Of a stretch of 5,593 nucleotides of DNA, positions 1-5,593 are shown piece after piece; position 1 is the first letter of the stretch; the number at the start of each line of letters is the position of its first letter. Where the stretch lies: NCBI GenBank assembly GCA_005888695.1, contig VBBH01000204.1, positions 1 through 5,593 on the forward strand, written 5' to 3'. The DNA is from Candidatus Bathyarchaeota archaeon (GTDB lineage Archaea; Thermoproteota; Bathyarchaeia; 40CM-2-53-6). Made by a program: the position numbers and the translations under genes. The notes below the pieces were generated by a model. The model had not been told where the DNA came from, searched no databases, and saw only the letters and a program-made list of their open reading frames with translations.

Positions 1-206
1 TTCCGGACGAAAAGATCATAGCTGGAAAAATCCCCCGACGCCAGCAGTGACAGTTGGTAGATGTAAATTATCGCATAGATGGAGATGAAGAAGCTCGTCA
101 GTTCTCTGATCATGTATAGGGTGTAGCGCTGATTGGATAGCCACCATCCCGGGCCTAGTTGTTTTCTGTACTCGGGATACTTGGATGGTGCGTTTTCACG
201 GGTCAA
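1..206 (-). CDS. frdC: Fumarate reductase subunit C (membrane anchor), 5' part only
   Basis: This is the start of the membrane anchor of complex II; the gene runs off the window after 68 codons. It begins at a TTG codon one base after the frdB stop, with GGAGAGG 8-11 bases upstream as ribosome site. A GTG a few bases further on is in another frame and soon hits a stop. Residues 20-36 read GWWLSNQRYTLYMIREL, matching the N-terminal pattern of E. coli FrdC (a WW pair, then YMLREG). The first membrane helix follows at about 36-56. Arg34-Glu35 align with the FrdC Arg-Glu pair known to act in menaquinol oxidation. In the family, FrdC and FrdD anchor FrdAB to the membrane and bind quinone without needing heme. 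FrdD is expected next but is not visible. The call rests on a short N-terminal match; an SdhC-like anchor of another type is the alternative. Confidence 0.8.
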   Translation of the reverse strand, partial: MTRENAPSKYPEYRKQLGPGWWLSNQRYTLYMIRELTSFFISIYAIIYIYQLSLLASGDFSSYDLFVR

Positions 207-207
207 G

Positions 208-957
208 TTATTTTCCTCTCCGTGGAGGCTTCAGTATCTGTGTTGCTCCGAGAATCTTGGTCTTCTGGATCGCGAGCATGGGATCCACCCCTTTTGGACA
301 TGCAACACTGCACTCTCCTACTAGGGTGCATTCCCAAACTCCCTCCTTGTCATGAACTATTGGAAAGCGGGCTTCATGGTCTTGGTCCCGTGTATCGGCG
401 ATGTACCGGTATGCCAGCGCGGTCGCTGCGGGACCCAAGAATTCCTCGTTCATGCCGTAGATTGGGCATGCGGCGTAGCAGAGCATGCAGTTTATGCACA
501 TTGAAAATTGCTTGTAAGCCTCCAATTCATCAGGAGTCTGTCGATACTCGCCCTTTTCTAGAGGCGTTTCCTCTTTTCGGATTATCCAGGGCTTGATATG
601 GTCCAGTTTTTCCATAAAATCCTCGATGTTTACGATTAGATCTTTGATTACTGGGAAATTGGCGAGCGGTTCAATCTTGATCTCTTTGCCCTTGAATTCA
701 TGCAGGAAGCTGGCACAGGTAAGCTTCGGCTCTCCGTCAACGTTTGCTCCACAGCTGCCGCAGATGCCCATGCGGCATGACCATCGATAGGAGAGTGTTC
801 CGTCGATGTGATCCTTGATGTAGTTCAACGCGTCAAGGACAACCATATCTCGTCGGTAGGGGACCTTGTATTCCTGGACGTATGGCTCAGTCTGAACCTC
901 GGGTCTATATCTGAAGACCTTCAAAGTAGCTGTTTCGACGCCTGATTCTTTCGTCAT
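208..957 (-). CDS. frdB: Fumarate reductase / succinate dehydrogenase iron-sulfur subunit
   Basis: This subunit passes electrons between the flavin of FrdA and the membrane quinone through three iron-sulfur clusters, on the cytoplasmic face. With the start used here it has 249 residues (E. coli FrdB has 244). The N-terminal ferredoxin domain holds the [2Fe-2S] ligands C61, C66, C69 and C81 in SCRMGICGSCG…C. The C-terminal domain reads FSMCINCMLCYAACP and later CTLVGECSVACPKGVDP. C154, C157, C160 and C220 fit the [4Fe-4S] cluster, and C164, C210 and C216 the [3Fe-4S] cluster; none is missing. I chose the ATG at 957, five bases after the frdA stop, because it gives an N-terminus close in length to FrdB. 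An in-frame ATG at 990 would add 11 residues and overlap frdA, and has no visible ribosome site. Tight spacing to frdA and frdC indicates one operon with coupled translation. The stop codon is TAA. Confidence 0.95.
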   Translation of the reverse strand: MTKESGVETATLKVFRYRPEVQTEPYVQEYKVPYRRDMVVLDALNYIKDHIDGTLSYRWSCRMGICGSCGANVDGEPKLTCASFLHEFKGKEIKIEPLANFPVIKDLIVNIEDFMEKLDHIKPWIIRKEETPLEKGEYRQTPDELEAYKQFSMCINCMLCYAACPIYGMNEEFLGPAATALAYRYIADTRDQDHEARFPIVHDKEGVWECTLVGECSVACPKGVDPMLAIQKTKILGATQILKPPRRGK

Positions 958-962
958 CTTGT

Positions 963-2672
963 CTAGTACACCCTGGCCTCTGGTTGCCATCGAGTGATAG
1001 TGACTGGACTATACTGGATACGCGGCCGTCCATGATCCCAATATGCCATAGAGTGTTTCAGGAACTGGGCGTCGTCACGATTCGTATAGTCTGTGCGAGT
1101 GTGAGCGCCACGAGATTCCCGTCGGTAAAGTGCTGAATAGGCGATCGTCTCTGCTACATCTAGCATAAAGTCCAATTCTAGGGCGGAGACTAGTTCGGTG
1201 TTGAACACGTGGTCTCGGTCTTCGACAGACGCGTTCCTCATCCGGTCCTTTAATTCGGCGATCTTCCTTGTGGCCTGGGACAAACCGTTCTCGTCCCGAT
1301 AAATCCCAACAGACTCGTCCATGGTAGATTGCATTTCGGATCGTATCGAAGAGATCCTTTCCCCTCCCTCATGCTTCATGACTTGGTCATACACGCGGGT
1401 TTCCTCCTGCATGGCGACACCCTGCAATGGATTGCCTAAGTGAGGCATTGATTGACGCATAGCATATTCTGCGGCTGCCTTTCCGGCGGCGGCACCGAAG
1501 ACTAGACATTCGGTCAATGAGTTGCTTCCTAATCGGTTGGCCCCGTTGATGGAAACGCATGCCATTTCCCCGGCCCCGTAAAGTCCAGGTATGCCCGTGT
1601 ATCCAGTCTTGTCCGTGTTGACTCCGCCCATGATGTAGTGTTGGCCGGGACGGACTGGAATCGGTTCATGAACTGGATCGACACCAGCGTATTTTTCTGC
1701 AAGTTCTTTGAGAAACGATAGTTTCTTGTTGATTACGTCTTCACCCAAGTGTCGAATGTCGAGTAGGACATAGCTTCCGTAGGGTCCCTCGAACCCGCGT
1801 CCTTCCTTGATCTCGGTCATCTCTGATCTAGAAATGATGTCTCTGGGTCCGAGTTCCATCTTGCCAGGGAGGTACCGCTTGAGGAAGCGCTCGCCGTCCT
1901 TATTGATCAGGTATCCGCCTTCTCCGCGGGCGGCCTCTGTCATCAAGATGCCAGTGTTTGGCAGGAGGGTTGGATGGAACTGGACCATTTCCATATCCTT
2001 CAATGGAACTCCTGCCCTGTAGGCGAGAGCCATGCCGTCGCCCGTCTTGATCCAACCGTTCGTTGTGAACTTGTATATCCTACCGCAGCCCCCTGTGGAG
2101 AGGACGACTGCTTTGGCGAGAATCGATGACATCTCGCCGGTCCGCATGTTGATCGCGGTTACACCCGATGCATGTCCGTCTTCAACAAGGATGGATGTCG
2201 CGAACCACTCGTCATAGCGGTGGATGTTCTCATGCTTCAGGCTGGTCTGGAAGAGCGTGTGAAGCATGTGGAACCCAATCTTGTCCCCGGCGAACAGGGT
2301 CCGTTTGACGCTCATGCCGCCAAAGGCTCGGACGCTAATCCGTCCGTCCGGGTCACGGCTGAAGGGGCATCCCCAATGCTCAAGAAGGACAGCCTCCCTC
2401 GGACACTCCGACACGAAATATTCAACGGCATCCTGGTCTGCAAGGAAGTCGCTTCCTTTGATCGTGTCGAACGCGTGCTTGTCTAGGCTGTCATATTCAC
2501 GGGTCGCAGCAGCCATCCCGCCCTCTGCTGAGACAGTGTGGCTCCTCATCGGATAGGTCTTCGACGCTATGACAATGTCGAGCTTTGGGTTATGCTCGGC
2601 GGCGGCGATCGCAGCTCTAAGGCCGGCCCCTCCTCCACCGATGATTAGAATATCATGACTGAGACTTTCCAC
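963..2672 (-). CDS. frdA: Fumarate reductase / succinate dehydrogenase flavoprotein subunit
   Basis: This is the catalytic subunit of complex II, interconverting fumarate and succinate at a covalently bound FAD on the cytoplasmic side. At 569 residues it is near family size (E. coli FrdA has 602). The dinucleotide-binding motif GGGGAGL is at 12-18. The FAD-linking histidine is H45 in RSHTV. Substrate and catalytic residues all align with E. coli FrdA: H233, E246, R249, R277 (ELGPRD), H345 (HYIMGG) and R380 (GANRLGSNS). Glu50 occupies the position that is Glu49 in FrdA but Gln50 in E. coli SdhA. An E. coli FrdA insertion just before ELGPRD is absent. The C-terminal helical domain contains RESRGAHTRTD. 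The start used is GTG at 2672, giving the usual few residues before the FAD motif. An upstream in-frame TTG at 2720 would add 16 residues but would lie at or before the likely transcription start. The direction of the reaction in the cell cannot be read from sequence alone. Confidence 0.95.
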   Translation of the reverse strand: MESLSHDILIIGGGGAGLRAAIAAAEHNPKLDIVIASKTYPMRSHTVSAEGGMAAATREYDSLDKHAFDTIKGSDFLADQDAVEYFVSECPREAVLLEHWGCPFSRDPDGRISVRAFGGMSVKRTLFAGDKIGFHMLHTLFQTSLKHENIHRYDEWFATSILVEDGHASGVTAINMRTGEMSSILAKAVVLSTGGCGRIYKFTTNGWIKTGDGMALAYRAGVPLKDMEMVQFHPTLLPNTGILMTEAARGEGGYLINKDGERFLKRYLPGKMELGPRDIISRSEMTEIKEGRGFEGPYGSYVLLDIRHLGEDVINKKLSFLKELAEKYAGVDPVHEPIPVRPGQHYIMGGVNTDKTGYTGIPGLYGAGEMACVSINGANRLGSNSLTECLVFGAAAGKAAAEYAMRQSMPHLGNPLQGVAMQEETRVYDQVMKHEGGERISSIRSEMQSTMDESVGIYRDENGLSQATRKIAELKDRMRNASVEDRDHVFNTELVSALELDFMLDVAETIAYSALYRRESRGAHTRTDYTNRDDAQFLKHSMAYWDHGRPRIQYSPVTITRWQPEARVY

Positions 2673-2729
2673 GATAGGACCCTTTACGCCCCGCGCGAAT
2701 CCCGCTTCGATAGCGGGCAAATCCGCCGG

Positions 2730-2744
2730 TTAAATAGGCTTTAC
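2730..2744 (-). promoter_or_regulatory. Possible archaeal promoter (BRE/TATA) for the frdABC operon
   Basis: On the minus strand, the 107-base gap between the 7-TM gene and frdA holds GTAAAG (2744-2739) followed by CC and TATTTAA (2736-2730). This fits an archaeal BRE plus TATA box. Archaeal initiation usually lies about 25 bases beyond the box, near 2707. That leaves a leader of about 35 bases before the GTG at 2672, with AAAGGG as a weak ribosome site. It would also place the alternative TTG at 2720 outside the transcript. The assignment is by eye from a short motif. Confidence 0.4.
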
Positions 2745-2779
2745 CTGACGCGTTCGAAAGTCGAAGCTCTCAAGAAGGA

Positions 2780-4579
2780 CTAGGTCAACTTCAACTTGAC
2801 CGGATGGAGACCTGTGCTGTCCAGTCTAAGTTGGACAGTGAAGAAACTCCTGATGGCGCCTAGGAGTCTAGGGTCCATGGTTTCCCGGTTTCCCAGAAAT
2901 ATTACGGTCGAGTTGGGAACGCTTACTAGTTCGAATAGCTGTTTGATTCCTGAATAGGTTTGTTCCCAATGCTGGCCCATTATGAGCTCAGCTAAGCTGT
3001 CGAAGACAATACTGACGTTCGTCGTCTTATTGTTCTCTAACAGTTCAGAGGCTATCGAGGCCACAAGTCCCAACTCACGATCTGGTATCTCGACCTCGCC
3101 ATCGGGCAATTCGCTCATTGATGAGACTAGGGAGGAGGCGGCTATTACCTTGACCATCTTGTTCCCCTTCAAGGTTCGATATAGCTTGCTGGATTTCGAG
3201 GTGAAAAGCGCGCAGAGTTCAGCGTTCGAAGCTCCTTCCGTGAAGAATCTATTGACGACGTCTTCATGACTTGCGCCTGAATCATATTCTAGGAGTATCT
3301 TGGACCCCTGAACGCGTTGATGATCTAGATCGATGAGGTTGGAGAAGGTGTCCTTTGTGTCGGAAAGATTGAGCACCTCCACCTCAGCATTATTTCTTAG
3401 GAATTCTGACAACAGGGGACGGGGTGCCTTGCTACTTTCCATTAGGTAGAGTTCAGAGACGGGTTGATTCTTGTCGTGGATGTCTTCGGTTAATGAGAAT
3501 CGCGTATTTCGAAGATCCTCTGGATCCAATTCGGTCACGTACGTAAACAGTGTGGGTCCCGGGTTCAGCCGTTCGGAGAGGCTTTCCCGCGTTTTTGTGC
3601 TCCGAAACTCTGCGCTTCCGACTATCTTTCCAGAACTTACCCAGCCGCCAAACTTTGGATGCCCCTTTGTCAGGCCCTCGATCATTGAGCCTGGACCCAC
3701 CGAGTTGACTATTATCCGCCCGCCTGCCTCGACGACGCTTTGAAGTGACGCGGCGAGAAATGAGACGATTTCTTTCCCTCCATCGTGGAGTACAAGATAT
3801 CTTTGTCCACCCTTCAGCATCGGTTGCGGAGTCAGCTGACTTGTCAACACATGTATTATTCCAGACTTGTCTCGGACAGCAATGGCACAGAGAACGAAGA
3901 ATAGGGAACTTGAGATGAGTCCGATCTGAGTCGGCAATGAATTCGAGTCAGTTTGGACTAGGAAGACGAGTTGTGATGTTGGTAGCGAGAGCCACCCTGC
4001 GAGAAGCATGACTAGGGACGCCCTCACGTTGCTCACCTTTGCCCGACTTATCGCGAGCAGTAGCAGAACGCTAGGGTAGGCAATTAGTGGCGCCATCAAC
4101 GCTGTTGTGAATGTCACGTACCATTGCGGAGGAACAAACATTACGCCAAGCCAGGCATTTGTTGATGTGGTCGTCCCCCCTACCAACGCGACGATCGAGC
4201 CAACGATCCAAACGATGCCTATCATGTTGAAGGAGTGATAGATCGCGTTCGCAATAGATGGTCTAAGCAAACGAATGAGCGATTCTTTGAGTGTCCTCAC
4301 GTCTGGGCAGTAGTTGACGACTGCGGCCATGTGTCCAAAAGAGAGAATGACTAAGCCGAGGGAAAATATGGTTCCATAGATTGTCCAAATTACGACCGAC
4401 TGATCTTGAACGAAGTTTCGTAATGCATCGAACCCGACAAGAGCAAGGAAGTAGATGGAGAGGCGGAATAGATTGTCTCTAGCTAGGCCTATCGAAGAGC
4501 CCTTTTGACGATAAAGATAGAAGATTGCGATCAACGGGGGTAAGACTGCAATTAGGTCTAGAAGACTCGCGACTGACAT
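2780..4579 (-). CDS. 7-TM sensor-like protein with tandem degenerate RecA/KaiC-like cytoplasmic domains
   Basis: I do not recognise a named gene. The 599-residue product has about seven hydrophobic segments: roughly 4-22, 37-53, 62-86, 113-134, 153-178, 186-207 and 217-235. This is a 7-TM layout with no cleavable signal peptide, followed by a soluble half expected in the cytoplasm. That half has two blocks that open alike: GQRYLVLHDGG at 258-268 and GSKILLEYDSG at 425-435. The second block resembles degenerate KaiC/RecA-like or DUF835-type domains. A Walker-B-like strand is kept (VSIVFDSLAEL, Asp527), but YDSGASHED stands where a P-loop GxxxxGKT would be, so ATP hydrolysis is unlikely. The start is ATG 4579 with GGAG nine bases upstream; no in-frame start exists between it and an upstream TGA. 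It lies just upstream of frdA on the same strand. A receptor or signalling role is inferred from architecture alone; ligand and partner are unknown. Confidence 0.75.
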   Translation of the reverse strand: MSVASLLDLIAVLPPLIAIFYLYRQKGSSIGLARDNLFRLSIYFLALVGFDALRNFVQDQSVVIWTIYGTIFSLGLVILSFGHMAAVVNYCPDVRTLKESLIRLLRPSIANAIYHSFNMIGIVWIVGSIVALVGGTTTSTNAWLGVMFVPPQWYVTFTTALMAPLIAYPSVLLLLAISRAKVSNVRASLVMLLAGWLSLPTSQLVFLVQTDSNSLPTQIGLISSSLFFVLCAIAVRDKSGIIHVLTSQLTPQPMLKGGQRYLVLHDGGKEIVSFLAASLQSVVEAGGRIIVNSVGPGSMIEGLTKGHPKFGGWVSSGKIVGSAEFRSTKTRESLSERLNPGPTLFTYVTELDPEDLRNTRFSLTEDIHDKNQPVSELYLMESSKAPRPLLSEFLRNNAEVEVLNLSDTKDTFSNLIDLDHQRVQGSKILLEYDSGASHEDVVNRFFTEGASNAELCALFTSKSSKLYRTLKGNKMVKVIAASSLVSSMSELPDGEVEIPDRELGLVASIASELLENNKTTNVSIVFDSLAELIMGQHWEQTYSGIKQLFELVSVPNSTVIFLGNRETMDPRLLGAIRSFFTVQLRLDSTGLHPVKLKLT

Positions 4580-4737
4580 TCCTTGAAGCTCCTGACTGAT
4601 CTCCGCTCGAACACTCTTTCGTCCGCAGTCGGATTCTCATTTGAGGAGACAGACACTCTCTACACTAGGCTGATGTTACCTCCATTGGGATGTGATGGTT
4701 TATGGATAATACGGGATTTGCGGGCCCTTCTTTCTTG
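4580..4737 (-). promoter_or_regulatory. Intergenic leader/promoter region of the 7-TM gene
   Basis: This 158-base gap separates the HIT gene from the 7-TM gene. On the minus strand it contains AT-rich stretches that could act as a TATA box: TATTAT at 4711-4706 and CATAAA at 4704-4699. A start about 25 bases further on would give a leader of about 100 bases. The leader holds a short dyad, CTCATTTGAG at 4636-4645 (four paired bases, two-base loop), and a GGAGGT at 4683-4678 with no usable long reading frame behind it. The ribosome site for the 7-TM gene is GGAG nine bases before its ATG. No terminator-like T-run is visible after the HIT gene. Confidence 0.25.
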
Positions 4738-5163
4738 CTATTTCAAATGTTTCTGGATTCTATTTACTAAGTCGGCATAGGCTTCCTGGCCTAGCCTTTT
4801 CCTCTTGGTGCCACTGGTCCATATTGGACGACCCCATAGGGGATCCGATCGGTACCTCGGGACCAAGTGCCAGTGCATGTGTGGCTGGCCATTGCCCAAG
4901 AGTTCATAGTTCATCTTGTCTGGTTTGAAAGCCAAGGCCAAGGCACGGGCAACATTTGACATGTCCTCGAGGAATTCTCTTCGATCTTCATCATTAATTT
5001 GATACAGCTCTAACGCGTGTTTCTTGAATACAACGAACGAGTAGCCGAGGAAGTACTGGTCAGGATTCAATTTGGCAGTCGAAGTCTCAGTTTCATAGAA
5101 GACTAGGTGACGATCCTTCTCTAGACTCTGACATATCCAACAATCATCAGAGGTCGTTTTCAT
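4738..5163 (-). CDS. HIT-family (histidine triad) nucleotide-binding hydrolase/transferase
   Basis: This 141-residue protein belongs to the histidine triad superfamily, whose members cleave or transfer nucleoside phosphates such as Ap4A, AMP-lysine or AMP-amide conjugates through a nucleotidyl-histidine intermediate. The signature QPHMHWHLVPR spans 93-103, with H95, H97 and H99 as the triad and H97 the expected nucleophile. NGQ just before it matches the usual nucleotide-contacting segment. An N-terminal CWIC pair (C8, C11), with H49 in a KKH segment, suggests the structural zinc site seen in many HIT proteins. The C-terminal PLWGRPIW segment may help define substrate specificity. The start is ATG 5163; no Shine-Dalgarno site precedes it, but a TATA-like stretch sits about 30 bases upstream, which suits a leaderless or near-leaderless transcript. 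The stop is TAG. The substrate cannot be decided from sequence. No functional link to the complex II genes is evident beyond shared orientation. Confidence 0.9.
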   Translation of the reverse strand: MKTTSDDCWICQSLEKDRHLVFYETETSTAKLNPDQYFLGYSFVVFKKHALELYQINDEDRREFLEDMSNVARALALAFKPDKMNYELLGNGQPHMHWHLVPRYRSDPLWGRPIWTSGTKRKRLGQEAYADLVNRIQKHLK

Positions 5164-5190
5164 GAGGGATCGAATGGTTTTCTGCGGAAG

Positions 5191-5197
5191 ATAAGTA
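5191..5197 (-). promoter_or_regulatory. Possible TATA box for the HIT gene
   Basis: TACTTAT on the minus strand is centred about 30 bases upstream of the HIT ATG at 5163. Archaeal spacing would place the transcription start within a few bases of that ATG. This agrees with the lack of any Shine-Dalgarno site. A second AT-rich stretch, AACTATACA, lies further upstream. The motif is weak and assigned by eye. Confidence 0.3.
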
Positions 5198-5272
5198 AGA
5201 TGCTGTATAGTTCTGGGTCAAACCATAGCTAAATTCTCGCCTCAACGACATGTAGGTTCGTCTAGGACGTGA

Positions 5273-5500
5273 CTAGGCTCGGATTTTGTGGGCTACTCGT
5301 CGCTCGCGCAGCCGGCGTCCTTGTCCTTTCAATGGTCTGGACCGTCCGACCGGTCCTTCGCTCTGCAGGGTAACGAGCCATTCCGGAATCACTATCGCTC
5401 GGATGAAAGTCTGAACATTCGTCCCTCTCTTCTTAGCGAGATCCTCCAGTTCTACGAATTGTTTGGAGTCGAGCGTTTGCATGAACTTTTTCGTTCGCAT
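5273..5500 (-). CDS. Small ribbon-helix-helix (CopG/Arc-like) protein with arginine-rich tail
   Basis: The 75-residue product fits a ribbon-helix-helix DNA-binding fold. A short strand at about 3-9 (TKKFMQT) is followed by helix A at 11-24 (DSKQFVELEDLAKK), a turn at RGTNVQ and helix B at about 29-38 (QTFIRAIVIPEW). Such proteins dimerise and bind operators through the paired strands. The last 25 residues are very basic (10 Arg/Lys), including RRLRERR, and may contact nucleic acid. I chose ATG 5500 because the conserved-looking part begins there and a good TATA box sits about 40 bases upstream. The same frame is open back to an ATG at 5584, but its extra 28 residues look unlike any part of the fold. 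The stop is TAG. The target is unknown; the gene could regulate itself or its downstream neighbours. I recall similar small proteins from Thermoproteota, but this was not tested. Confidence 0.65.
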   Translation of the reverse strand: MRTKKFMQTLDSKQFVELEDLAKKRGTNVQTFIRAIVIPEWLVTLQSEGPVGRSRPLKGQGRRLRERRVAHKIRA

Positions 5501-5536
5501 CTTTCTGTTTGCAGCGGAAGAAAAGGATAGATTCGG

Positions 5537-5543
5537 ATTATAA
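5537..5543 (-). promoter_or_regulatory. TATA box for the ribbon-helix-helix gene
   Basis: TTATAAT on the minus strand (within AGTTATAATCC) is the best TATA-like element in the window. Initiation about 26 bases beyond its centre would fall near 5514, leaving a leader of about 14 bases (CTGCAAACAGAAAG) before the ATG at 5500. This supports the shorter start of the gene, since a start at 5584 would lie upstream of the promoter. Confidence 0.45.
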
Positions 5544-5593
5544 CTCTCAAGTACAGTTTTTACGCAAAGAAGTTCAATAGCCATTAAAAGTCG

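Noticed and set aside
159..596. Open frame of 145 codons on the plus strand opposite frdB
   Set aside because: It lies antisense to a gene with complete iron-sulfur motifs, shows no recognisable domain, and fits the shadow expected from the opposite strand.
2172..2556. Overlapping plus-strand open frames opposite frdA
   Set aside because: They are antisense to the conserved N-terminal half of FrdA, overlap each other in different frames, and encode no recognisable motif.
4583..4780. Plus-strand frame of 65 codons across the gap between the 7-TM and HIT genes
   Set aside because: It extends into the 3' end of the HIT gene on the other strand, has no clear ribosome site or recognisable domain, and is short enough to be chance.
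5150..5251. Small minus-strand frame of about 34 codons starting ATG 5251 between the ribbon-helix-helix and HIT genes
   Set aside because: It overlaps the start of the HIT gene, has no ribosome site, and its composition does not suggest a known small protein. It is more likely promoter and untranslated sequence.
5259..5269. Short inverted repeat CGTC-TAG-GACG just after the ribbon-helix-helix gene
   Set aside because: The stem is only four base pairs with a three-base loop, does not extend, and has no following T-run. It is too weak to call a terminator or operator.
1..5593. CRISPR arrays, insertion sequences, tRNA or rRNA genes
   Set aside because: I saw no regularly spaced repeats, transposase motifs, terminal inverted repeats or structural RNA signatures. 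Nearly all of the window is covered by the six minus-strand genes.

Overview
The window looks archaeal. The intergenic regions carry TATA/BRE-like promoter elements, and several genes have short or no leaders while genes inside the operon have Shine-Dalgarno sites. The largest orphan gene is a 7-TM protein with a degenerate RecA/KaiC-like cytoplasmic half, an architecture I associate with archaea. A small ribbon-helix-helix protein of the 'KKFMQTLD…RAIVIPEW' type resembles proteins I recall from Thermoproteota (Nitrososphaeria/Bathyarchaeia-like lineages). The lineage call is inference; no rRNA or tRNA gene is present to test it. Base composition looks balanced (estimated by eye at about half G+C).

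All six genes read on the minus strand, so transcription runs from high to low coordinates. In that order: (1) a 75-residue ribbon-helix-helix protein with an arginine-rich tail (5500-5273); (2) a HIT-family nucleotide hydrolase/transferase (5163-4738); (3) a 599-residue protein with about seven membrane helices followed by two tandem degenerate nucleotide-binding-like domains (4579-2780); (4) a complex II operon made of the flavoprotein frdA (2672-963), the iron-sulfur subunit frdB (957-208) and the start of a membrane-anchor gene frdC (206 to the window edge).

The complex II genes are the most informative part. Both soluble subunits retain every cofactor and catalytic residue I checked. They resemble Escherichia coli fumarate reductase (FrdAB) more than its succinate dehydrogenase, including a Glu at the position that separates FrdA (Glu49) from SdhA (Gln50). 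Downstream of frdB, starting at a TTG codon behind a GGAGAGG ribosome site, lies the 5' end of a gene with the FrdC pattern 'WW…RYTLYMIREL', including the Arg-Glu pair known from the E. coli menaquinol site. This points to a four-subunit FrdABCD-type quinol:fumarate reductase/succinate dehydrogenase, with frdD expected just outside the window.

The 7-TM protein sits directly upstream of frdA and points the same way. A TATA-like box lies between them, so they may be separate transcription units. It is the least explained gene and the best candidate for something undescribed: a membrane receptor-like protein whose RecA-like domain has lost the P-loop. No mobile element, CRISPR array, structural RNA gene or long repeat is visible. 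No gap between genes exceeds about 160 bases.
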